In this document: piece by piece, positions 11,801 to 23,800 of the stretch
How positions within the stretch are numbered: the stretch's first letter is position 1
Layout of the letters: each line of letters starts with the position of its first letter
From: Topomyia yanbarensis
Taxonomy: Eukaryota > Arthropoda > Insecta > Diptera > Culicidae
Length of the DNA stretch: 64,000 nt
Assembly (NCBI RefSeq): GCF_030247195.1
Contig: NC_080672.1
Span: 10,354,001-10,418,000 of the forward strand
Direction of reading: 5' to 3'
The notes under the pieces: model-generated
Told to the model about the DNA's origin: nothing
Databases searched by the model: none
The model's input: only the letters and a program-made list of their open reading frames with translations
Position numbers and translations under genes: made by a program

Positions 11801-14800
11801 GGTAATTCTTGACTCAAAGCTTAATTGGACACAGCACATCGATTTCAGGATCAAGAAAACTTGCATGGCCTTTGGCTTTCGGCAAATCATAGGGACTCAA
11901 ACCCAAGTACATTCAGTGAATCGACACACATGTATTATTCCTTTTAGAACTTTCAATGTAAGAATTCCTCTTCGCGAGGAATGGCTGTCTGGCTGGATGC
12001 AGTGACAACTTGAAGAATACGTAGTTTGTTATACTGATGGTTCTTTGTTGGAGGCCCGAGTCGATGCTGGTGGCCAGGGTTACCAAAAATACAGAATAAT
12101 CTGTATTTATACAGATTTTTCAGCCATTTTCAGACCAAGAATCTGTATGTGCAGATATACAGATTTTTGCATGTATGTACAGATATACAGATTTTTGAGA
12201 AGTGATGTTACCAAACCTATTTTAGAAATATTTTCTTAGTTTCACTAATACTTCCTCTGTGTCTCTCTCAGCTTAGCTCTCTAAATAGGCTGCGCACGCT
12301 GACGAAGTCGACTTAAAAATGACTTTTACTGTCAGCCGTGTTGACAAACATTGCTTCACAGTTTAATGGCAGTGTTGGTAAACCCGGCTCACAGTAAAAG
12401 TCATTATTTATGTCGACTTCGTCAGCGTGCACCGCCTGATTAAAAAATCTTCACTTTTGAGAGTGGTCGCTCATTTTGAAAGGTAAAGGTTTGTAATACA
12501 CTCAGGTTAGCACCCAGCAAACGCCTGGCTGAAGTCTACTTCCGGAAACGTTAATTGTAATGCTCTGTGACTTTGTTAATTCTCAATTTTTTGTCCGAAA
12601 ATTCGACATCTACATTGGTCGACTTAATGTATGTAACATTATATATCAACAAAAGTCATTAAATGAAGAAGAAAATTATTTTTCCATTGTGCACATCGGT
12701 AAAGTTCAAGTTTCTGGATGCAAAATATCAGAACGATTTGTAGTGTTTTTATGGCGAAAAGGTCCTTGCTTGACTCATTTAAACCACAGGAATTAATATC
12801 TCCGATAGATAATCCACCAAAATGTTAAACAAGTCAACTGATTCGTTACAGATACCGACACAGATTTTTCGAAGAGTAAATACAGATGAAAAGATTTTTT
12901 AGGATAAAAATACAGATTTAATTTTGGCAACCCTGTGGTGGCTTTTGTCATGAAATGAGATTAAACCAATCTCATTCGCTTGGTATATACTGTACCGTAT
13001 TCCAAGCAGAATTTGCGGTAAAAGAATCTATTTTTGCACTGACAGCCAGGCTGCCCTGAAAGCACTTAGTTCGGCAGATTCGAGATCAAAATTAGTAATC
13101 GCATGTCGAACTCAAATCGAAGAACTTAGCATTTCAAATGCTATCTACCTTATCGTTATTTTCCTTACCCCTAACCATCACCCTTATTCTTGTTTACGAC
13201 GAATGCGATATTCGTTCGAAAGTGATTCGAACGAATAGTAAGCCCATTTGATTTTGCTGTCGTAAACGGGAATACAAACCACTTTCGAACGATTCTCGTA
13301 TTCGTCGTAAACAAGAATAAGGGTGCATACCACGTCCCAATCCTTCCCATCAGGAAATGATGAAAAAACGATTCTTGGCAAGGCACAAATCTCCGATCAG
13401 CATGGGGAACGTGCCATTTGAGCCAGACACTACTGATTCCTGATTGATTCCTCTAGACTGCATCGCAAGGGTTCCAGGGTATTCCTCCTTTGACAACTAA
13501 AGGTACAAATAGAAGTGCTGCCTTAAAGCCGAAGCAAGTTGCTTCCCGATCTTGGAGTTGCTTTCAACAAGGAGAACCCACCACTTCCAGCGACATCAAA
13601 AACCCCAAGTACCCCCCAGATACTCAGTCTAATGAAATTTTCTGACCTCGTGAACTTAATTTTTTGTAGATTTCAATGTTACTCTTAAAAGCATACTTTT
13701 CATACAGTACAATTTTTTTTGAAAAAGTTGACTGCTAAATGACCCCTCCTTAGTTTGGGTACCCCTTATTCCTCCATCCCGGGTAATGAAGAAGCAGACT
13801 CTTTAGCTAAGCACTAGTACGAAAGACAACCTGTCTCAATGAATTGTTTGCAATCTCTCGTCAGGGGACGCTAGATGGCAGACATCGTAGAGTAATGGAG
13901 TGTTAGGACTGTGGCTACATTCCATCATTCCGAAGGTACCAAAGAAACCTTAGTTTAGAGGAACGGATGTGGGTCGGAATTTCATTCGTGTTCATCTCCG
14001 ACTAGCGATATCTGCGCTTGTAGCGATCGCTGTCACGATATCGAACATATTGTCTGGGCATGCAGCAAGTATTGTTATGCTAGATCTCAACTTCGGGCCC
14101 GAGGAAGATCACTCAATGTCCCAGTTTGGGATATGCTAGCAACCCACGATCTTCTGTATATGTTCCTCGTTTACACCTTCCGAGTCTGTAATTGATGACG
14201 TGGATCATCCGTTGCCGGTAACTGAAGGTTAATATCCTTCTCCTCCCTGCTATCATCAATGTCCACTCTTTCCCCCTTGTCTCTGATACCCAAATGTAGG
14301 AAGTCGACGGAATGACACGTTATACCTTGCGGAAATTGCTTAATTTTGTCACAAATGGAAAGAATTCATCCTTCACAGGTGGCATAGCGATGATCAATTT
14401 CATTTTTAGAAGCAGCTGATCAGAAACTTGTCAGGATCGATTGTACACCGGATTCTGTTTTTGCACGCACTTTTTTTGCACGGTTTTTTTTGCACGACTT
14501 TTTTGCACGGTTTTTCAAAATAATACGATTTTTATGTATAAAATACCTATTTCGATATACAAGTTTAATGATTTGATCATCCCGTGAAAAAAAACCGCGC
14601 AAAAAAAATCCGTGCTATTTCGAGAAACCGTGTAAAAAAAATCCGTGTTATTTCGAGAAACCGGGCAAAAAAAATTAATAAGCATTTAGTAACGGCAGAT
14701 GAAAATAAATGGCATTGGATATTCGCAATGCAAATGGGGATGATCTGCCAATGTGTAAAAATTGCGTATTTTTCAATTTTAGGAAATGAGTTATGGGTTA

Positions 14801-17800
14801 TGAGTTATGGTAGTTGAAAATCAATAATGTTGGGCAATGGTTTTTCTAGGATTGTATGCTTTTTAGATATCATCAAATAATATTCCGATTCATATATCAC
14901 ATCGCATTGGCAATGGAGCAATTGGTAGGGTGATGAGCCTATTTTCACCATACTAAGCAAGGTGCCTCACTAATTCGGTAATTTCTTGCATTACAATCAA
15001 TGGAATGCGTAAAAATTTACATCAACCGCTTTGCTTCGTTATTGAGAACCAATATAATAACACAAATGCGTTGAAAACAGTAAATTTCTCGTGTTTGAGC
15101 ACAATGAAAACTCGAATCGAGTGTCCCTATTGTCGCGCTACCATTTGACTCAATGCGTTGAACAAAGATGGCAGACACTGCTCTAACCAACGGCTTCAAA
15201 TGGGTAGGGTGATAATAGAAACATGGCGCAAATAGGCTCATCACCCTATATGGTCAAGTTCCCCCGGGTAGTGCCACTACACAAAGTATATTGATTTTGC
15301 TTGTTCAGTTTGATAACCTAGAAACTGATAGCGGAGATTTTAATATGCAGGGATACGCAATACGTATTGTTTGGTCTGAGTAGATAACGACTGATGTTTC
15401 TTTTTATCAACCAATTAGTGATCTCTGATTAAATAGAGCTTTCAAAGAGTTAGGGACAGGCACAAGTCTATTTTTTTTACTGAGATGGGACAAGTTGGTG
15501 CTGGACCTATGGCCTTCGTCTGGTATGATCAATTCTCGTTGGTACAGATGTGTTCATGACTGGTTTGTGGATGAGTGGTCCTACTTACAAGTGAACTGAT
15601 CACTTCGCTTGGGTGGAGATATATGTGAATTCTGCTAGCTGTCGAGCTTGGATATGTTAGCTGGTTCCAAGAAGATGTGCAGGACTGGCACCTACGAGAA
15701 TGTTGATTGTTTCACTCGAGCTTTGGTTCTTGGAAATAACAAATCGCTTCCTCGGTGTGATATGTTCGAGTTGAATGCTCAGTGGTATAATTGTGCATTC
15801 GGTTCGAGCAGATTGAGTCGTTTGGAAGATTGGTGGTCTCCGAGAGTAGATGCGAATAACTCTGAAGTATCCAATAAAGGGAGATTGTATCTGTGGAACT
15901 GAAAAATATTGTCACTACTCTAGCTTATTGGTACATCATAACAACTACCAATATCGACTATTTAGAACAGAAATTTTCAAATTCTGTTATAAGATCGAGA
16001 AGAAATATAGCACAGTTGTAGTGAATAGAGTATTTGCGAATAAGGGCCAATACTGCTGGCATCTTTTATCATATTTATTAATAGTCGATTGATCGGCTTC
16101 AGACCTAGGAGACGAAAGAAAAGAATAGGTACAAGACAAAAGGCGGTTCTAATTCTAAATTGGTTTAGTATAGATACAGACGACTCAAACGCACTGACAG
16201 GAGAAAATTTTTCAGAATTAGACAAATTAGAGGACATCACACTTTTTGAGACACACATGCACAAAACTTTATCGTCCTCCTAAAGATCGGTGTTTAATTG
16301 GCAGACAGTCGCCATTTCGTACGATTTTGCAAAGTTTGCCTCGCGGGACGGACCGATATCCACCCAGGCACAGGTTGCAGTCGTTAAAAAAACTAGATTT
16401 CGCTAAGTGTAAAGTAGCGAATTTTCAGCTTTGCAGGAAAGAATTTTTCATCAAAGTGCAGTTTTGGAAATTTTAATTGCAAAGAAGGGGTCTGTCAACA
16501 TTGCAAAATGGCAATTGCTGCCTCTTATCAGGAAAGAGTATTTAATTAAGTAAAAGCCAATCAATAGGCCGTTGAAAATTGACAATTTCTGACATTTCAA
16601 TTGCGCAAGAGAGTCTTTGTATCAAAATGATTTTTTTTTACTTTTCATGAAAATTCTTTTAATGAGAAGATAACCATTTACATGAAAAAATCGCAAAAAA
16701 TGACAATTTTGATATTGTTGTCCCAGAATCGAACAATGTTTCGTACCAAACTGTATATGACCGCATACTGTTCGAAAGGTCTACTTTTCTTCGTTCAAAA
16801 AATGTTACAAGACCGAAAATCGGCTGAAAATGACAACGTAGCTAATTTTGTTGTGACAAAGGTCCCAAAAAATGTTTTTTTGCTTCAAAATTTCGTGTGT
16901 ACATTACTTTGTATCGCATTTGCTATACTAGTTCATTTTAAAAATTAAAAATCGCTGTAGCACAGTGTAATCTACAAAAAGTTAACAAACTCTAAATAGT
17001 TGAAACATTTTTCCATTTTAACTATTGCTTTTCAACGGACAATAACTTCTTTTAACGAATAAAAAAAATTACATCTTTCTAAAAAAACCTCCTCGAAAAA
17101 TTAAAAAACTTCTACTGAGCACATTGACAGCCCCTTGTGCATTTAAAATGTCCAACAGTATTCATTGTTAAATACGATAACCAAGTAGCTGTTAATAAAA
17201 AATTCAGATTTTTTTTACACCGGTTTCTCAAAATAACACGGATTTTTTTTACGCGGTTTTTTTTTGCACGGAACGCATCCCCCGTGCAAAAAAAGAATTT
17301 GGTGTATAACATTCCCCCGAAAACCATTCCCCAGGAGAAAAAATGCCGAAGCTTTTTCCCCAGAAACACATTCCAGAAAGTACTAATTCCCAGAAAGTAC
17401 CAAAGCCCTGAAAACTTTCACCCAGAAAGAACCTGAACACAGAAAACTGTTCCGCGGCAAGTTCCAAAACCCAGAAAATTATTTAGCCGAAGATTTTTTT
17501 CTTCTATTGTCTCAATAAACAAGTCGTTACATTTAGATCATTGTTGTGTACAACTTTTAGTACAACAGTATTATTATAAATATGAGCTACGCACATTTAG
17601 TATGTAGTCAATAGAAAATAAAACTTTTGGGAGCTGGGAGAAGTGCCTCTCAGTCTGTTACAACCTTCAAACTAGACACTTCGGTTTTCTCTAATAGTGA
17701 TAGTAAAGAAAGTTCCCCTCCACCATCTCAAGTGCTTCGAGTTTCGCATAGTTTCAGTGTGAGTGGTTCCGGAATTAATCCTTCCTGGCCAGATCAAGAG

Positions 17801-20800
17801 GCCGCCTGGAAACTTCACCAATCTCGGACACGATAATCATGTGTACTTAAATGCTTGTTATAAGTTCGCTATTCACAATATTTTTTAATATTTACGCATT
17901 GTGCTTATATTTAAACGCATATTTTTTTTTTCTATTTGATAGAAAAAATATTATAATTGGTTTTGAACCAATTTTTGCATTTAAAACCGCTTGCTCCTTA
18001 TGTAGAAACAGTGGCGCAATTGCTAATTTTGGCTCCTATATATGCAAAACTGCATGCAACTGTAGGTTCATATACCCTACTATAGCTGCAAAGGAGCTCA
18101 AAAAGCAAGGAAAACTCACTATTTCAGTTGTTTTTGTAGCAAATTTATATGATAAAACTTGTGTTGCCTTGCGAGTTTAGTGCGAACTAGAAAGCAAAAA
18201 ATAATTAACGGCGGTTGGCGTTTTAACCAAGCGTTTAGCCTACCACTGCAACTACTGTTGAATAGGGGAACATGGGGAGACCTGACCAGGTTTTCAGCTA
18301 AAACTGCATAAATCTCTAAAAAAGCCTTCAATCCCCCAAAAATCATTCAGATATAATGCGCAAAGTTATTGCGCGTCTTCATGATTTTTTGCAAAATTTT
18401 TAATTTAATTTTTGAAAAGTTACACAATTTTTTCTGTGATCGTTTTTTCTGGAGACTTGACCAAGAGAATTTTGAAAAATCATAACAAAAAATAATGACA
18501 TAAAACATACTGTAATTATTTTTTCCCTATTGTCGAGATCCTTAGGTAGCAGTAAAAAATATAAAAGAGTTGCATTTGATAAATTTGGATTTTTTAAATG
18601 CATTTATTTTTAAGGATTAACTGTACTGCTTGCATTGCATGTTCACACGTCACGAAACCAGTCCTACTATTGCTAACTTTGCTCACAAATTTTAAAATAT
18701 AAAGACTTATGTTTGGGGTGGGATTTTTTTATGGCGTGATTAACATTAACAGTAGATACCAAAGCATAATAAATATTAGGAATTTTGTATCTTTCTTCAG
18801 CTGATCGCCACTTGGTCAAGTCTCCCCAACATTAGTTATTGCGTTCAATTTCATGCGAATTCTAGTAGCAACTATTCCAATGTTCCAGTTTATGTAAAAT
18901 CATTTCACTGTCTCACAAGGATTAAGATGGTATATTAGTCCTTTAATAGTAAATAGTAGTCGAGTAGATATGTCCATACAAAGTTTGATAAAAGATTACA
19001 TCATTTAATGCAAATTTTTAATCACGTAATATTTTCTGCAAGGAATGGATTTTTTACTCCAAACTTTCAAAATTACCTTAAGGGATCGAAACAAGTATAA
19101 AAATATTTTTGAAAAAAAATTAAGAATCGAATAGAAGACGCCATAGCCGAAAATAGAATTTTGCGCTTGGTCAAGTCTTCCCATGTTCCCCTATTCAACA
19201 ATCGTCGTCGCGCCGCGGAAATATTCTAAAACTCTATAATACATTTGTGTTGTAAAGACATGTAATATTACCTGAAGATCTAGTAACATAACAAGAGTAC
19301 CATTAGGTTAAATATCTAATCCTCTTTCGCATTGCGTGTTATTGACGGTTAATGATTGAGCACAAAGCTTTGGCTGCCAAAGCTTTGTGTTGCATGCGGC
19401 CAGTTTTTAGAAGAAATGAAACATTTTTTTGAGAATAAACTGTTAGGGAGTGAATAGATTTTAATTATGTTTTTTATTACAAAGATACGTGTTTTGGCTT
19501 TCGAATTTCACTTTTGAAGACGAAAAAAGCGCGTTTTTCCGAAAGTAGTGTTTTTTAACTGTCGAGTCTCCTCATAGAGCTATTGGACCGATTTCAATAT
19601 TTTTTTTTAATTGTTCAGAAATCATACCGCTATGTTGGGACGAGTACGATTTGCAAAATTTCATTCAAAAAATGACGTAATAATTGGATTTTTTTTACAA
19701 ATCGTTACATAACATAAAAAACAATTAAAGAATACTCGAAAAAATATAGCCAACGTAGCGATGATTATAGAGAATATCAACCTTTTGGTTACTGATTACC
19801 CAATAGCCGAAACTTTACTTAAGCGGGACCTATATAATTTAAACATCAATGTCACCAATGACGTTTCAATGTCGCAGAGATTTTTGTTTCCGTCGTTTAA
19901 AGTTAAATTCAAGAAATCAAGATCAATTCAGTAGATCATTCGCAATTTATTCCCAAAAAACACCTCAATTATAGGCCTCGAGAGCAGAGGACCTCCTTGA
20001 AATTTCAATGGTACATGATGCAACAAACATCGAAGAATGTTATAAAAAATCTTTAATATTATAGTTCGAATATTTTTTTTCCCATTTTAGCCAACTTTTG
20101 CTCCAGCTATTCCATAGTGTGCTGGAAAGAATGAATCAACCCCTATGTTTGAGAAAATCGGTCAGACGAATGGATAACAAGTTTCATTCCGAGGGCTATT
20201 TGGCATACATATCCAAAGAGCTGCTCATGTTTAAAAGAAGGAGTCAGCTCCTATGTTCGAATAAACCGGACATACGAGTTGATCACAGGTCATGCCCTTA
20301 TTGATTCATCTGCTTCATAAAATGCCATCCACGGGTCAATCGGAACATTGAGCATTGAACGAACGTTCTTGACCTTAGTACACACGCTCGTTGCAGATAA
20401 ATCAGAATCCAACTACAAAAATGCTCTAAAACTGATGAAAACCATAGCAGCTAACAACAATACTACAATTAATCCGTCGATTGTATTGACAAATTTCCGA
20501 TGAGATAAACGCTATCGCAAGGATTGTTCCCAATTATATGCGATATGGTTGCTTTTTCCACCTAACGAGAAATTGGTGGAAACGGATCTAAAAATTGGGA
20601 TTATCTGGAATTAATTTGAAAAGCGTGCAAATGCAGATCTCTTTCAGACAAACCCAGATCTTGGACTTTTTGAAGCCTCAAGATGTGCCTAAAGGCTTGG
20701 GTATTGTTCGTGCTTTAGCTCCGGAGCAAATGGCCCCGTACTTCGATTACATCGAAGAAAAACTTTTTGGGGAAGCGAAGGGTTGGAAAACACTGCGCAC

Positions 20801-23800
20801 AGGCACAGACCAGATTTTCCCCTGAATTATGGACCATGCGATACAACACCCTCAATGACATACCCAGAACCTCAAACACAATAGAAGGGTATCACAACAA
20901 ATGAAATGGATTCTTAAATGGTACTAGTGACCTAAAATTTTATGCGGTTGTGCTTGTGAAGAAGATATGTTAAACCGGCGTCGCTGTAAAAAAACATGCA
21001 GAAGACAAAAAATTAAAAGAAGTTTTAATTGCCGGCCAGGAAGATGGTACGACATTACAAGATACCATTTTATCAATAGCTCTTATATTACAAAACCACA
21101 CCTCAATATTAATACTAATAAATAAGTCATCTTCAGTTTGAATACCTCAATTCTGGGAAATGGCTTTTTTCTGGGGTATGAACTTCTGGGTATTTGTTCC
21201 TTCTGGGTAACGGTTTTCTGGTAATTATTACTTTCGACGGAATGGTATTCTGGAGAACAGTTCTTTCTGGGTAAAAAAACTTCGGTGTTTTAGTTTCTGG
21301 GTAATGGTTTTCGGGGGAAAATCGTACAACCGTCTGGATCTTCTATTTCATAGTAGATTGATAGGAGCCGTTCCACCAAAGCTCGTTATTGAATAACTTC
21401 TCCGGAAGCTGACCTCGTGATACCACGGCAGCTGGATTGTTTCCCGAGTGAACCTAGACTTGCAGATTCCGTTGGTCCTCTGGATATCTGCCACGCCAGC
21501 CATCTTCATCCAGGCCAGGCAAAATTTCTCGTATACACGCAACGACTGAATCACAAGCAAACCCATATAGTTCCATTTGCTGAGACAATGATTCGGGCAA
21601 CTGTCGCCATTGTTGTTAAAAATGTCCAGGATTTCATCAAATTTTGCGTTGGTCTCCATAACTGCTACATCAGAAGCTTGGTGGCCATGATCACTGGCGA
21701 GAATGACAGCGAATCAAAAACCTTGCAATCTCAAATAGATGATTCGTTGGCACTAGTTGAAGTTGATGAGCAATGAGAAGCAGATTGTTACGGACGGATC
21801 CCACAATAAGCCAAGTTCTTTTATTGCTTCGTTGACAACATATTCCTGCAGAATGAACTGCATTTCACGCTCATTGACTGGAATACACTTCATAAACTCA
21901 TACGAGTTGGAGCACCATTTCAGCATGGGGGAACAAACTCGCGCGAGCATCTCTTTCGATGGAATTCGATGAATCCCTCGATGGTAACCGCAAATCCAAA
22001 CGTCATCGACAGTAACAGCATGTGAAGGGTTAGAACAAAATCCATAGTATATATTTTGGTAGGGTGTCTCCTGTTACCTCGTCTGCGTCAACTTACTCTT
22101 TAACGATACGAGCAGCAATTGGAAAGTCTACCGACTCTTCTTCGACGAGCTGGAGCAAACATCGGGTGGCTTGGAGAACAGATCCCTCTAAACAACGCGA
22201 CCAGCCTTGAGTACTTCACTAAGCGATGGCCTTAGTGACGATGACTTGGCACTTACATCGAACTCCACCCGACTCTTGGTGTTTGTGCTAAGGTGCCACA
22301 AAACGGCGTGGTGTGGCATATAGTACGTTGCCTGATTGGGTTAATAATTTGACTGTTTCCCTTCGTTACAATACCCAAGAGCCTCGTACACTTGATCTAG
22401 ACTTGGCATCACAATCTTCTTCAGTAACCGTCCATTTGGATTGCGATTGTAAGTGGAAAGGAAATGTGTTTCACAGGACTGCTCTTCTCGAAACAGTGTG
22501 ACATCGGAAACTTCTTCAATGTGGCAGGTTGTCGGCGAAAGTGAGATAACCTGGCTTAAGTAAGTCGAAAACAGTTCAGCTTCGACTGGCATGTCGACTT
22601 TGCTTATTTGTTGTATCATCACCAACAGACCCCTTGGCGCCTCATAAACTATTTACATTAAGGATGAACAATATTTCAGCAATTCAAAGCAAAATTTGTT
22701 GCTTACCAAAAATTTCTGGGAAATGGTTATACCTGGGGAATGAATTTCTAAGCATTGGTTCATTCAGGGAAAGGGTACAATCTGGAAGTTTTCTAGGAAT
22801 TTATCCTTTCGAGGGAATTGCTTTCTGTAGAACAGTCCATTCTGGGGTGAAAACTTCGTTGTTCTAGTTTCTGGGGAATGGTTTTCGTGGAAAGTCGTAG
22901 AACCGAATAAAAATTATATGAAGTATTGAATTAACCTGTCTGAAAAAAGCTATTCAACACTCAACCCACCCAGTCACTCCTCTACTTACTCCCCATCATC
23001 TAAAAAACTATCCTACCTGTACCAATGTCCATCGTCGCTATTCAGTCCGGCATACGCTTCCCCCTGCCGGACGCTGTCCTTCGGAACGGTTAGTGCTTCA
23101 CTCATACAGTACTTTTGCAGATCCACCATCAGCCTTTGCAGCTTCAAGGCATCGCTATGCGGCTGAACGATGAAATAGTTCGGGCTCGATGCAATCGTGA
23201 CGTACACGTTGAACAGTTCACCAACGGCTGGCAGTTTGTATTTCGCCAACTTCGGCACCACCTGCGACGGGATTGGACTGCTGCTCACTTTCGGCTGCTC
23301 AATGTTTAACTCACTGAAGTGTCGGGATAGATCGGTCGCTTCCTGGCTCGTAATCGAATAGTCTGAAGTAAAACTCATGTTCAATTTAGCGGAACTCACT
23401 GATGAAGAACAACTACTTTCGTTTGCGGTGAAACGCGGATCGCTAATCACTTCCGAATTCATCTCCAGTTCGATCTCCGTACGAATACTCTCGTTTATGC
23501 AAACCAAGAGGTTGTTCGGTTCTGCATGCATGTACACTTTTACCAGTGGAATTGTTGAATAGGCAACCACCTTAACCTGAAAGTAGTTAAAGAAAAAGCA
23601 TTATGTTCCAATACACTCCAGTGTTCACATATCACACCGACCATTGCCGTTAGTCCTGGTTTCAATAGTGCTCGGAGCCGACTTAGTAGAAGGTCATTAA
23701 TTTCTGGAATATCAAACATCTTCATCCGAATGGCCTGCGGTGGATAACGACTCAGAGCAACACTCAGAGTTTCCAGCTGGTAGACGTTCGACACATTAAC

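Larger units (their letters stand above)
12020..14195 (+). pseudogene. LINE RNase H and C-terminal region, interrupted three times
   Basis: RNase H motifs in order: 'YTDGSLLEARVDAGG' at 12028-12074, 'FCHEMRLNQSHSLG' after the first insertion at 12943, 'SDSQAALKALSSAD' near 13040, and 'RVPGYSSIPGNEEADSLAKH' whose halves lie near 13465-13488 and 13776-13815. A Cys/His motif with 'DIEHIVWACSKY' and 'PVWDMLATHDLLYM' near 14030-14165 matches the usual C-terminal end of I/Jockey ORF2. The interruptions are later transposon insertions. Confidence 0.7.
10190..14260 (+). mobile_element. I/Outcast-like LINE relic, antisense to the host gene
   Basis: Plus-strand pieces in the order Gag-like ORF1 (from ATG 10211), reverse transcriptase (11281-12005), RNase H (12020-13160 and 13460-13810) and C-terminal zinc motif (13990-14195) form one degraded non-LTR element. 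The endonuclease and N-terminal RT are missing between ~11100 and 11280, so it carries an internal deletion. Three later insertions interrupt it (12075-12935, 13179-13325 and ~13489-13775). The presence of RNase H with a C-terminal 'CSDRCHDIEHIVWACSKY' motif suits I-group elements. Its exact clade is not settled. Confidence 0.75.
17301..21331 (+). mobile_element. Foldback element with MULE transposase remains (FB-NOF-like)
   Basis: Two ~170-bp termini in inverted orientation (17301-17480 and 21150-21331) are made of degenerate ~20-bp units around 'CTGGGGAATGGTTTT' and share the outer order GTA..ATT..CCCCCGAAAACCATT. Between them, at 20100-20960, lies a broken plus-strand MULE-type transposase. 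Long termini of short tandem units plus a MULE-related transposase is the architecture of Drosophila FB-NOF. A 945-bp TIR element (18256-19200) sits inside. No convincing target duplication was found, so the pairing of the two termini is inferred. Confidence 0.55.
9268..23016 (-). other. Giant intron 6 of the LOTUS-Tudor gene
   Basis: Donor at 23016 (CAG/GTAGGA) and acceptor at 9268 (TTCTTCCCCAG/GGTC) join 'DGHWYR' to 'VLVVNILCG', restoring the usual Tudor strand order '..WYRA.V..' with the split Arg codon intact. Other introns in the gene are 57-75 nt, so 13,749 nt is exceptional and is explained by the transposable elements listed inside it. The join is inferred from domain continuity; an alternative small exon inside the intron cannot be fully excluded. 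Confidence 0.8.
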
